Below are positions 34,343 through 44,200 of a DNA stretch of 53,426 nt, in pieces. Positions within the stretch are counted from its first letter, which is position 1. Each line of letters starts with the position of its first letter. The position numbers and the translations under genes are program-made. A model generated the notes under the pieces. It saw only the letters and a program-made list of their open reading frames with translations, was not told the origin of the DNA and did no database searches. The DNA comes from Candidatus Hinthialibacter antarcticus (GTDB lineage Bacteria; Hinthialibacterota; Hinthialibacteria; Hinthialibacterales; Hinthialibacteraceae). The stretch lies in contig JAVCCE010000044.1 of NCBI GenBank assembly GCA_030765645.1, positions 1 to 53,426 on the forward strand, given 5' to 3'.

Positions 34343-35558
34343 GGGTCTCAATTGTATGAGGTTCAGATTTTACGGTGAATTCAGACGCGAGTTTTCCGTC
34401 TAATAAATGATGATATAGCATAACCAGACGGTCGATTGTCATTTCGATTGAAAAATTTTCAACCATGCGCTGGCGCCGTTGCTCGGACGGCTGCGAGTGG
34501 GGCAAGGCGCGTACCTTGCGCACCGCCTCCGCTAAATCGGCGGGATGAGGCGATTGAGCGGTAATCAGCGGTTCTTCGCCTTCGACGGTGTCTTCCATGC
34601 CGCCGCCGTTTACGATAATGACCCGGGTCCCGCAGGCCTGGGCTTCAAGCGAAGTCAGCCCAAAGGTTTCATACACGCCCGCATGGAGAAAAATATCAGC
34701 GGCGCTGTAGTACGCCGTCAGGTGTTCGGCGTCAGTGCAATAGCGGAACCACGAAATGGAGTCGTTTTTACTGAGCGCCCGTTCAACGATGCGCCGCAGT
34801 TCGCCGTCGCCGACCAGCAATAGATGACAGCGCCCTGGCCCGCCGGGGTTGTTCTTCAATTCGTCCATCATGCGAATCAGCGCCCTTATATTTTTCTCAC
34901 GCGCTAAGCGTCCGACGAACAATATGAGGGTGTCGTTATCGCTGAGACCAAGTTCTTTACGAATTCGAGGCGCATTCGGGTTCGGGTGAAATTTGGTTAC
35001 GTCCGTGCCAAGGGGGATATGGGCGACGTTGTTAATGCCGCAGTCCGTCAATATGCCGCGTAGACGCTTGCCCGCGACCACGGTTGCGCTCATTTGGTTA
35101 TATAAATTAACGACATAGCGGTTAATCGGCGCCGAAAGCAGCGTTTGAATTGAACCTCCGCAAAATCGGCGGATGGTGCGCCCCAATGCACGGGGAAAAT
35201 CGGAGTGATAAAAGGCGACAACCGGCGCATTCAGCCGTTTTCCACCCTCCAACGCGATCCAGGCGGAACGGTAAGGGTCTCCGACTTCGATAATGTCGGG
35301 TCGTTCTTCATCCAAAATCGCGAAGATGCGCTTCTGATTGAGCAACATGCGGTAGCTAATCGAGCCGATGAGAGGTAATGATTTGATATGATAGACTTTA
35401 GAGCCAAATTGGTATTCAACCGCATTTTGGTCGGAGGGGATAATGACCAAGTGTTCAATATCGGGCTTGTCTGCAAACCGACGCGATTTGTCTTCAATAT
35501 ATCGGCGAACGCCGCCGCCTAGTGGGCTATAAAATTGTACAATATCGCAAACCTTCAT
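34302..35558 (-). CDS. Family 4 glycosyltransferase
   Basis: A 418-residue GT-B enzyme of GT4 type. It starts with the donor-side loop FYSPLGGGVRRYIEDKS. LFVGRLAREKNIRALIRMMDE and the donor-sugar site GVYETFGLTSLEAQACG (the E-x7-E motif) identify the family. It resembles MgtA/PimB-like mannosyltransferases acting on lipid acceptors. The last 40 residues run past the fold and cover the start of the next gene. First gene of the five-gene envelope operon (GT4, GNAT, deacetylase, flippase-like, kinase). It is divergent from the TPR gene. Confidence 0.9.
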   Translation of the reverse strand: MKVCDIVQFYSPLGGGVRRYIEDKSRRFADKPDIEHLVIIPSDQNAVEYQFGSKVYHIKSLPLIGSISYRMLLNQKRIFAILDEERPDIIEVGDPYRSAWIALEGGKRLNAPVVAFYHSDFPRALGRTIRRFCGGSIQTLLSAPINRYVVNLYNQMSATVVAGKRLRGILTDCGINNVAHIPLGTDVTKFHPNPNAPRIRKELGLSDNDTLILFVGRLAREKNIRALIRMMDELKNNPGGPGRCHLLLVGDGELRRIVERALSKNDSISWFRYCTDAEHLTAYYSAADIFLHAGVYETFGLTSLEAQACGTRVIIVNGGGMEDTVEGEEPLITAQSPHPADLAEAVRKVRALPHSQPSEQRRQRMVENFSIEMTIDRLVMLYHHLLDGKLASEFTVKSEPHTIETHEPNHSTLFSNRP

Positions 35559-35634
35559 TAAACTCGCCCGATTGCGTGGAGTTGGTCAAGTTGTCGATTG
35601 TGTGTGAGATATGTTAAAGTAGAATTAATAGTCA

Positions 35635-35664
35635 TTTCACGTTTTTCAAATTCTATGGTATACT
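35635..35664 (+). promoter_or_regulatory. Extended -10 promoter of the TPR gene
   Basis: TGGTATACT (35656-35664) is an extended -10 box with TATACT at 35659-35664. TTTCAC (35635-35640) lies 18 nt upstream as a weak -35. The start of transcription would be near 35671, about 30 nt before the ATG. Confidence 0.5.
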
Positions 35665-35700
35665 GTTGCCTAGATTAATGCAAAGGTATTTCTTTTCTAT

Positions 35701-36588
35701 ATGAAACCACTCTCCATTCTTACGATCATCCTTGCGCTCAGTCTGTCAGCGCTTACCTCGCCATGCCTGGCGCAAGGAAAAGAAGCGCACGCCGCTGGCT
35801 TTACCTCAGACAATAAAATTGAACGCGCACAAAAACTCTTCTTCTCAGATCAATACGAAGAAGCAGAGAAAATCTTTAGAGAATCATTGGCCGCGAGCCC
35901 CGATGACGCCGAAATTATGGCATGGCTGGCCCAGACCCTGGCCTATAAAATGGGCGAGCAGGCCAAGCGGGGCGCTTCAAAATTATCACTGATTTCAGAT
36001 GGGGCTGAACTGAAATCGCTCTACACCAAAGCCTATAAATTGGATCCAACAAATGAACGCGCTCAGTTGGGGTACGCCATCTTGCTTCGCGATCTGCCCG
36101 GCTTGTTGGGCGGCGACCTCGATCAAGCCGAAAATATCCTGTCAGACTTGATTGAAGCCAACCCCGAAAAAGTGCTGGCCTATCATCACTTGGGCAATTT
36201 GTATATTCGTAAGAAAGAAGACTATCAGAAGGGGCTGCATTTTCTAAAACGCGCATTGACGGTCGCCAAAGAAAAAGAGCTCACCGACGAAGAAGCCTAT
36301 TACCTCAACCACACCTATCACTCCATCGGTAAGACTTACTTAGAAGAACTCGATGAACCCAAGCAAGCGTTGGATTACATCACCAAAGCCTTGGAGTTGA
36401 AACCGGAATTTCCACTGGCAATGTTAGACCTGACGGAAACCTACCGCCAATTAGACCAGATTGAAAACGCCAAGAGCGAATTGTTTAAGGCGGTCGCATA
36501 TTGCAAAGAACACAAATATAAAATGTATTATTCCGATATTAAAAAGTCGGCCCGCCAATTGAACGTTTCAAAAGACATCGATCTGTAA
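35701..36588 (+). CDS. Exported TPR-repeat protein
   Basis: A 295-residue protein with a signal peptide (to about residue 25, SPCLAQG). Tetratricopeptide helices follow in pairs: QKLFFSDQYEEAEKIFRESL, ERAQLGYAILLRDLPGLLGG, LAYHHLGNLYIRKKEDYQKG, YHSIGKTYLEELDEPKQALD and LAMLDLTETYRQLDQIENAK. The layout suggests a periplasmic scaffold for protein contacts. The ribosome-binding site is weak (AAAGG about 15 nt upstream). No partner is evident; the next genes are on the opposite strand or far downstream. Confidence 0.82.
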   Translation: MKPLSILTIILALSLSALTSPCLAQGKEAHAAGFTSDNKIERAQKLFFSDQYEEAEKIFRESLAASPDDAEIMAWLAQTLAYKMGEQAKRGASKLSLISDGAELKSLYTKAYKLDPTNERAQLGYAILLRDLPGLLGGDLDQAENILSDLIEANPEKVLAYHHLGNLYIRKKEDYQKGLHFLKRALTVAKEKELTDEEAYYLNHTYHSIGKTYLEELDEPKQALDYITKALELKPEFPLAMLDLTETYRQLDQIENAKSELFKAVAYCKEHKYKMYYSDIKKSARQLNVSKDIDL

Positions 36589-36655
36589 TCACAACACACA
36601 CTAAATTGAATTGCGTTTTTTGACGCTTTTTCGTAAATCCTTGATCTTTCGCTGT

Positions 36656-36834
36656 ATCAGGCATGGGTACAACTCTGCCCGCTTCAGTGCGGGCTTTCAA
36701 GCTCTTATGCACAGGCGCTCCCAGAGTTCCACCCATGCCTGATTGGTTTATCAATTATTGAAATACCGGAGCCTGTTTCTGAATAAAAATTATGGCCATC
36801 CATCAATGTAGGTACTCACTTACCGGATGAACCA
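36656..36834 (+). repeat. Structured intergenic repeat, copy 2, with long hairpin
   Basis: The 3' part (36704-36834) repeats bases 5-136 of the window. The 5' part forms a large stem-loop: ATCAGGCATGGGTACAACTC (from 36656, arm 22 nt) pairs with 36722-36743 at 20 of 22 positions. Inside it sits the perfect hairpin GCCCGC-TTCAGT-GCGGGC (36677-36694). It fills most of the gap between the convergent TPR and small-membrane-protein genes. I see no coding frame. It is either a multi-copy miniature element or a structured RNA. The right arm in copy 1 differs by a few bases. Confidence 0.75.
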
Positions 36835-36855
36835 AAAATTAGTATTTGAATGCGA

Positions 36856-37224
36856 CTATTGTTCTGCAGGTTGGATTTCGTTGAGCACTTCATCCCAGGC
36901 GATAGAGAATAGCGATTCGCGGCTCTCCCAGAGTTGGTTCGATTTGAGCATTGTTTGGATTTCGGGCTTTGCGATTGCGATGGCTTCGATCTGTTTGCGG
37001 GCGGTGTCGGGAGATGTAAGCATGTTTTCAATAATGTCTGGGTTCTTCTCAATCGCGGAAAACAGAACACTTTTGAATTCATCAATACAAGCGCGCTCCG
37101 GGTCGAGATTTTGGGTGAGTATGATTCCCGTGATGATCGCGCCAAATACAAATAATCCCGCGATCAGAATAAAGAATATTTCTTTTTTTTGCACTGTTGC
37201 GCCCGTGGGCGGCTGGTTCGCCAT
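36856..37224 (-). CDS. Small single-pass membrane protein, unknown
   Basis: A 122-residue protein from the chosen ATG. One membrane helix near the N-terminus (EIFFILIAGLFVFGAIITGI) is followed by a soluble helical domain of about 85 residues, rich in Glu, Ile and Lys, with no recognised family. GGGAGGG lies 12 nt upstream of ATG 37224; an in-frame ATG at 37245 is also possible but overlaps that ribosome-binding site. It faces the giant transglutaminase gene across a 136-bp divergent region containing the perfect palindrome CGTTATAACG (37274-37283). Confidence 0.6.
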   Translation of the reverse strand: MANQPPTGATVQKKEIFFILIAGLFVFGAIITGIILTQNLDPERACIDEFKSVLFSAIEKNPDIIENMLTSPDTARKQIEAIAIAKPEIQTMLKSNQLWESRESLFSIAWDEVLNEIQPAEQ

Positions 37225-37360
37225 ATCCGTAGTGTTCCCTCCCATTTAGATCGTGACCATAGTAACCTGTTATCGTTATAACGTCATCCTCGCTTGGGTC
37301 AATGTAAACTGCATCCACTGAATCGACCGCCGGCCAGTTAGGCTTATGGAGTATAAATTC

Positions 37361-40300
37361 ATGATGAACCCTATTCGTACAAGATTTTCTATTTTACTCT
37401 TAGTTGGATTGCTCGGCGCCAACGTCGCTTGGTCGGCGGGGCGCGGTGAAATCATCTGGCGTTCGTTTCTGGAAACGGGAGACGTCGCCGCCGCCATCGA
37501 AGGCTTTGACCGTACGCTCGAAGAAGACGCTGATGACTTGATGGCGCAAGCCGGGCGCGCCTATTTGTCTGAATGCCGCGTTGAGGAAGGCGAAACTCTC
37601 AGCGCATTTTTAGACGCGCTCGAAAACGGCGCCTCGTCGCCCGAAGCGCCTCTGTTTTTGCTGGAAGCGTATCACCGGGTCTCTGGACGGGAAGACGCCG
37701 CTGCGATGCTCGAGCGTCTCGGCGCCTTGTTGCAACGCGACGACCTCGTCAGCCACGTCAGCGACCGCGCTTTGTTCGCCCGCGCCCAACTGCTGCAAAA
37801 ACTGGGCAAATGGAGCGATGCGGAAACGGCATTCGGCGAACTCAATTTTCTGACGCAATTTTGGGTCTGCGGGCCGTTCGACAACACCGAGAAACGCGGA
37901 CACAGCCAGGCGTATGGCCCGGAAGAATCATTAGACCTATCGGCGACATCTCCCGGACGGCGGCGCGACGTGACTTGGCGCCCGTTGCTGGTTGATCCCT
38001 ATGATGGATATATCGACCTTCATGCCAGCGTACAGCCAGCGCAAGAATCGACCGTTTATTTGGCGTCTCAGGTCAATTCGCCCAGCGACCAACGCGTAAA
38101 ACTTTCGCTTGGATATGCAGGCGCAGTCAAAGCGTGGCTCAACGGCGTCTTGGTGATGGACGTGAACCGCTACCACGCGGCGCTGCCCGATCAGGCCGAG
38201 GCCGCGTGTGAATTGCGCGAAGGACGCAACACGCTGTTGGTCAAAGTTTCGGCCCCGAAAGAAGGCGCGTTTGGGTTGTATGCGCGGTTTGTTGCAGACG
38301 AAGAATTGAGCGAAGTTGCGCTGGCGACGGATGCGCAGCCTGATCTGAAAAACGATACGCCGAAACCAGACCAGCAAGTTAACGACGACGCCTTTTTGTT
38401 TGAAGCCACGTCCATCAAACAATTGAAAGCCTTCGGCGAAAACGCCGGACGCGACCCGCAGCGTACGCTGTTTTATGTGCGCATGTTGTCGCTGCTCGAA
38501 ACGGCGGACCAAAACGACCAAAGCACTAACGCGCTGATGGGCGCGATGTGTAAGCGCTACCCCGGCAACCCGCTGTTGTTGCGCCATCTGGGAGACACCG
38601 AGCCGCAAGACAACCGCCAGCGGCTGGCGTATGATCTAGTGCTCGAAAGCGACCCCGACGACTTAGCGGCGTTTATGGGGCTGCTGAATTATTACCGAAA
38701 TTCCGCCTATGCGACCAAAGGCTTCGAGCTGATTCGCGAATGGGAAAAAGACCATAAGGTCCCGCTTTCCGCCCGGCTATTGCAGGCGCAGATGCTGCGC
38801 AAACAAGGCCTCGGCGAAGCGGCGGCGGGGCTGTTGCTTCAATACGAAGAGAATTTGGGCGGCGAAGGGTTGATGTTGCTGCTTGAGTTTTTGGGCGATT
38901 CGGTTTCGCGCGAGCAGCAACTCGATATTCTCAAACGCGCATTAGAAGACGACCCGATGAATGCGGAAGTTGTGCATACCTTGCGACGCATCGCATTGCG
39001 CAACGGCAATCTTGATTCGGTGGATGTATTCATCAAACATGAGAACCGTATTGATCCCTTTTCCGTCACCGGGCTGATGGACTTGGCGCTCTATTATCAA
39101 TCCAGCGGCAACGATGAAGCGGCGCTGCGGACGTTGGCCGACATTCAGCGCATCACGCCGGACGACTTTCAAACCCACCGTATGACCGCGGTCGCCAATC
39201 ATGCCTTAGGCAATGAAGCCAAAGCCTTGCAGGCGTTGGCCCGCGCCCAGGAAATTTTGCCATCCGATCCGTGGTGCATCGACTATCAAGAAATGCTGCA
39301 GCCCGATGAAGAAAATTACGCGGCGCCGTATTTGCGCGACTGGCGCGAGGTGGAGCCGCCTGCGTCGTTAGACCTGTCCAAAGCGAATTATTTGACTTTG
39401 CTGAGCCAGACGATTGTGAAAGTGTTCCCCAACGGAAACTCCAGCCGCACCGTGCAAGAAGCGGTGACGGTGTTGACTGACACCGGCGTGCGCATGCAGC
39501 AGGTGCGCCCCATTTATTACGAAGCGGGGACGGAAGACGTCGTCGTGAAACGCGCGCGCGTTCATAAACCGGACGGCAGCGCGTTCGATGCGCCGCCCGC
39601 TCGCAAACAGAGCGCGTCTTCTGCGGCGGACGCCCAGGCGCGTTTATATATGGACTACATGGTGGCGGTGTTGCAGTTTCCGGCGCTGGAAAAAGGCTGC
39701 ACCATCGAGTTGGAATATGAAGTGGTCAGCAAAAACGACAACATCTTCGCAGACTTTTTCGGCGACCAGTTCTATATTGGCGATGGACGTTATGAGCCGA
39801 CGGCGGATACGGAGTACGTATTAATTACGCCGCAGTCGCGCGCTTTTTACTGGAAATATATCGGCCCCAATTATCCCGCCTCCGTGCTTGCGGGTTCGCC
39901 GCCGGAACTACAAGAAGAACCGGTTGTCAAAGAAGAAAACGGCGAGCGCGCCTACCAATGGCGTTATACCAACTTGCCTGCGTTGCCGCGTGAGCCGTTG
40001 ATGCCCGCTGCGGTCGAGGTTCTGCCCTATATCAAGATATCAACGTTCGAGACCTGGTCGGATATGTCGGACTGGTATTGGAACTTGATTGAAGACCAAC
40101 TTGAGCCAGGGCCGGTTGTGAAAGAGCGCCTGGAATTTGTGCTGCAAGAATACCGCCGCAAACGCGGGCTGGGCCAGGAACGCGAACTGACCGATTGGGA
40201 AAAAGTGCGCGCCGTTAATGAGTACGTTAACACCGGCATTCGCTACCTGGGGTTGGAGTTTGGCATCGACGGTTTCAAGCCGCACAAGGTCGATGAAATT

Positions 40301-41251
40301 TGCAACGCGCAATACGGCGACTGCAAAGACAAGGCGGCGCTGGCGGTCGCGATGTTGGGCGAACTCGGCATCGAAGCGCGTATGGTGATTTTGCGTACGA
40401 CGGACAAAGGCGAAATTGATTATGAACTGCCCTCGCTCAATTTGTTCAATCACGCCATCTATTATTTACCCGACTTAGACGGCAAAGATTATTGGATCGA
40501 CGGCACCGCGACCTTCTTTGATGCGTCGGAACTGCCGCCGGGCGACCAAGGTTCTTATAGTTTAATTATCGAACCGGGTGGTGAGTATTTCTTCAAACGC
40601 ATTCGCTTTTCAGAAGCGGCGGACAACGGCGGCGAATATACCACCGCATTGCGCATCGACGAAGACGGCAACGCCGAAGGCATCCGCATTTCAGAATTTC
40701 GCGGGCTGTATAACCCCATCGTGCGCCGCACCTATGAAAACGAAACCAAGGCGAAAGAAGTGGTCGAGCGCATCTTGGTCAGCCGCTACCCCGGCGGTTC
40801 GTCATCGAATATTGATTTATCGAATCTCGAAGATTACGCGACTTCAGAACGCCTGGCGTATGAACTGGCCATCCCGCAGTTTGGGACAAAGCAGGCAAAC
40901 AGTTTGGCGTTTCCGACCACGTTGTTTTCAGACGATCTCTCGCAGCGTTACGCTCAGTTGACCAATCGGGAATACGATTTGGTGTTGAGCTATCCCTGGA
41001 CGCGAACCAACATCACCCGCTTCGAGATGCCGAAAGGCGGCGATGCGATTGAAGTCCCGTCGGACCGTACAATTGAAAGCGAGTTCGGCGACTATACCCG
41101 CGTCATCACGGTCGACGGCAACAACATTGAAATTCGCGAAGAGTTGAAATTTTTACCGGTCCGCGTTGAGAAAGATAAGTACGGCGAGTTCCGGGAATTT
41201 TGCCGATTGGTCGATTTGTATCAAAGTGAAAATGTGATTCTCAATCAATAA
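37361..41251 (+). CDS. Giant exported DUF3857/transglutaminase-like protein, active-site triad intact
   Basis: A 1296-residue protein with a signal peptide (to about residue 24). N-terminal helical repeats (30-160), a jelly-roll domain (about 170-325, with KAWLNGVLVMDVN), TPR-like helices (about 340-650), a DUF3857 beta-sandwich (about 670-870) and a transglutaminase-like domain (about 950-1060) follow, then a C-terminal beta region. The protease/transglutaminase triad is present: Cys988 in QYGDCKDKA, His1031 in LFNHAIYY and Asp1047 in YWIDGTA. The reaction and substrate are unknown. Start chosen at 37361 because GGAG lies 9 nt upstream; ATG 37346 overlaps that site. It lies 11 nt upstream of a paralogue. 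Confidence 0.87.
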   Translation: MMNPIRTRFSILLLVGLLGANVAWSAGRGEIIWRSFLETGDVAAAIEGFDRTLEEDADDLMAQAGRAYLSECRVEEGETLSAFLDALENGASSPEAPLFLLEAYHRVSGREDAAAMLERLGALLQRDDLVSHVSDRALFARAQLLQKLGKWSDAETAFGELNFLTQFWVCGPFDNTEKRGHSQAYGPEESLDLSATSPGRRRDVTWRPLLVDPYDGYIDLHASVQPAQESTVYLASQVNSPSDQRVKLSLGYAGAVKAWLNGVLVMDVNRYHAALPDQAEAACELREGRNTLLVKVSAPKEGAFGLYARFVADEELSEVALATDAQPDLKNDTPKPDQQVNDDAFLFEATSIKQLKAFGENAGRDPQRTLFYVRMLSLLETADQNDQSTNALMGAMCKRYPGNPLLLRHLGDTEPQDNRQRLAYDLVLESDPDDLAAFMGLLNYYRNSAYATKGFELIREWEKDHKVPLSARLLQAQMLRKQGLGEAAAGLLLQYEENLGGEGLMLLLEFLGDSVSREQQLDILKRALEDDPMNAEVVHTLRRIALRNGNLDSVDVFIKHENRIDPFSVTGLMDLALYYQSSGNDEAALRTLADIQRITPDDFQTHRMTAVANHALGNEAKALQALARAQEILPSDPWCIDYQEMLQPDEENYAAPYLRDWREVEPPASLDLSKANYLTLLSQTIVKVFPNGNSSRTVQEAVTVLTDTGVRMQQVRPIYYEAGTEDVVVKRARVHKPDGSAFDAPPARKQSASSAADAQARLYMDYMVAVLQFPALEKGCTIELEYEVVSKNDNIFADFFGDQFYIGDGRYEPTADTEYVLITPQSRAFYWKYIGPNYPASVLAGSPPELQEEPVVKEENGERAYQWRYTNLPALPREPLMPAAVEVLPYIKISTFETWSDMSDWYWNLIEDQLEPGPVVKERLEFVLQEYRRKRGLGQERELTDWEKVRAVNEYVNTGIRYLGLEFGIDGFKPHKVDEICNAQYGDCKDKAALAVAMLGELGIEARMVILRTTDKGEIDYELPSLNLFNHAIYYLPDLDGKDYWIDGTATFFDASELPPGDQGSYSLIIEPGGEYFFKRIRFSEAADNGGEYTTALRIDEDGNAEGIRISEFRGLYNPIVRRTYENETKAKEVVERILVSRYPGGSSSNIDLSNLEDYATSERLAYELAIPQFGTKQANSLAFPTTLFSDDLSQRYAQLTNREYDLVLSYPWTRTNITRFEMPKGGDAIEVPSDRTIESEFGDYTRVITVDGNNIEIREELKFLPVRVEKDKYGEFREFCRLVDLYQSENVILNQ

Positions 41252-41262
41252 GGATGCGCGCC

Positions 41263-44200
41263 ATGTTGAATATGATACGTACGATGTGTCTTGCTTGTTT
41301 ATTCGTTGCGGCGTTGCAGCCGTGTTTTGCAAATTTAGAAGAAGGCTGGTCGCTGTTATTGCAGAACCGCTATGCGGAATCTGCGACGGCGTTGCAGTCG
41401 GTCGAAGGGCCGGAACGCGAAGCCGCGTTGCAGGCGCTGCTATTCAACGCCTGGGCGCAGGGCGAGTATCCTGACGCGGCGGCCCATACGGCGACCTTAA
41501 TTGAAGAGTTTCCCGACAGCGCTTATTTGCCCGCTTATCTCGCCGTGCTGAGTCAGCCTGCTTTTAAAGGGTGGGCGCTCAAAGACCGGGCGATGACCTT
41601 GCGCAAAGCGTTGGCGAAAAATCCATCGGCGTCTCATCGTCAGCGTTTGGAATATGAGTTGATGCAGACGCTTGACCTTCTGCTGGATTCCGCTGCGGGC
41701 GCCGCCGCGCGTGAAGCGGGCGTGTTGATTGACCACTGGCAAGTCGTGGGGGCGTTTGGACGCTATGGCGCGGCGGATTTCGTGCGCCCCTTTGGGCCGG
41801 AAATCGAGTGGAAAGACGAGTATGAAAGCTGGTATGGAACGGCGGCGTTTCGCGCTGTGGACCCGCCGGATTCGACCGGTTCGATTGATCTAAGCGGATT
41901 GGTATACCCTGCCAACGGCGTGGCGTATTTGATGAATGTGATTGAAACAAACGATGATGCTGAAGCCGAGTTGCTACTGACTTCGCCCTCGGATTTGCGG
42001 GTTTGGCTGAACGGCGAACCCGTTGTTGAAAAGAACCATCTCGCGCTGCAAACCGCGCAAACCGTGTCCGCCAAAGTGACGCTCAACGCGGGCAGGAATT
42101 TGCTGGTCATAAAAACGATGTCGACTGGTCAATGGAGCGTCCGCGCGCGGCTTCATGCAATCGGCGACCATCCACTGACGTTTAAAACCGCCGCGTTTGA
42201 TCGCAGCGAATGGGCGTCGCTTTATCTCAAGCCATTTGAAGGCCGCGTCCCGCTGCCGGAAATTAACCAGGGGCTTTTTTCGCGCTATCCATTTGAATTG
42301 CCCGAACCCGCTAATCCGTCCGCCCGGATTGGGCGCAACCTGTTGCAGGCCGTTTGGCACACAGACCGCTATGAACTGGATGCCGCTCGCACGTGGGTGC
42401 AGGACGTAATCAAAAAAGAGGACGCGTTTGCGTTCGCGCATTGGCTGCAAGGCGACCTCGCCCTGCGGCAAGCGCAAGCGCGCCCCGGTTCAGGCGCCCG
42501 TTTTCAACAAGAAGCCGAGCAAGCGTTTCAATCGGCGTTGGCATTTGATCCCGCCTCAAAACCTGCGTTGGTTGGATTGCAATCGTTTTATTTAGACCGC
42601 GACCAAACCGACCAGGCGTTAGAATTGACGCGCAACCAGTCGGCGGAAGCCCCCGCATTGCGCGGGCAAGGCTATCAGGCCCAACTCGATTTTATGGACG
42701 GCGTGTTGTATTCGCGCAAAGGGTTCGGCGCCGATGCGCGCCGCCGTTTTGAAGACGCGCAGGTCGAGTTTGTTCCGACCTTTGATGTATACACCCGGCT
42801 GTTTGACGATTATTACGCCCATCGCGTTGAAGACCGCGCGGGCAAATTGATTGAAGATTGTTTGGCTGCGTTTCCTGCTTATCTGCCGTTTATTCAACGC
42901 GCCGCCCAAATCAAAGGCAGCCCAATGGCGAAGCAGGCAATCCAAAATTTGGAGACGTTAATCCAAGCCCACCCTTACACCATGACCTACGGCCTCGAGC
43001 TGGGAATCGCCTATGAAAGACAAGGGCAGTCCGATAAAGCAATCGAAGCGTATCAATCGTTGAATAAAATGTTTCCGAACCATCCTCAGCCAATGAACCG
43101 CTTGGCGTCGTTGCAAATGCGCCAGGGTGAAACCCAACAGGCGTTGGCGTCATACCATGCCGTCCATCAACAGGAACCGCGTTGGATGGACGCGTTTCGC
43201 GTATTGCGCGATGTCGAAGGCAAGGATGATTTTCCTTATATGGAATATGACGTCTCCCTTGATGACATCGAAATCGACATGGCTGACCGTTGGGAAAACT
43301 CGCGCGGCGCCGGGGTGTATTTACTCGATATCATGGTGTTGGAATATCACCAAGATGGAACGTACGACATGTACGTTCATCAGGCGATTAAAGTATTGAG
43401 CCAAGAGGGCGTACGCAAATGGGCCGAAATGGTCATCCCCCAAGGCGGCAATGTTGAATTGATCCACGCGCGCACCATAACGCCGGACGGCATCGAATGG
43501 TCGATTTCTCATTTGCAGGATTTAAACAATCAGCAATCGCTTTCGATGTACGGCATCGAAGAAGGCGCCGTTCTCGAATACGCCTACTTACAGCGCAGCG
43601 GACGCAAGGAGCCTGGCGTGAGGCCTCACAGCGGCGGCTATTACTTCGGCGCTGACGACGACCCCATGCTGCTATCGAAACTTGCGATTGTTGTTCCAGA
43701 CGGACTCCCGTTCAACACTGACAAAAACCCACACGATTTAGCGCCGCAGGTCATTGAGAAAGACGGCAAGCGAATCATGCTCTGGGAAAATTGGATGCAA
43801 GACGGGCTAAAACCAGAACGCTTTGCGCCGAATTTATATCAGCGGGTTCCGTCGGTGCAATGGACGACCGGGCGCGACTGGCTACCGTTTGTCGAACGTT
43901 ATCGCGTTTCAAAATACGGCTACCAGGAAGATTCAGACCTCGTGCGTCAACTCGCGGATTCGTTTTTAGAAAAATCAAAGTCAAAACAAGAGTTGCTCCA
44001 GGCTGTTTATGATTGGATCTCAACCAATATCGAGGACGGCTCCGGCGGGCAGACCAGCGTTGATACGCTGACGCAAAAAAGCGGAGGCCGCTATCAGAAG
44101 ATGCGCTTGATGCGTCACATTCTGCAACTGTGCGGTTTGAAAACGCAAATGGCGTTGGCGTTAGACGGCAAACGCGAGGAAGGCGTGAAGCCGCTGCCGT

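Noticed and set aside
37937-38608. Minus-strand frame of 223 codons inside the first giant transglutaminase gene
   Set aside because: Shadow frame with low-complexity product; the opposite strand is clearly coding.
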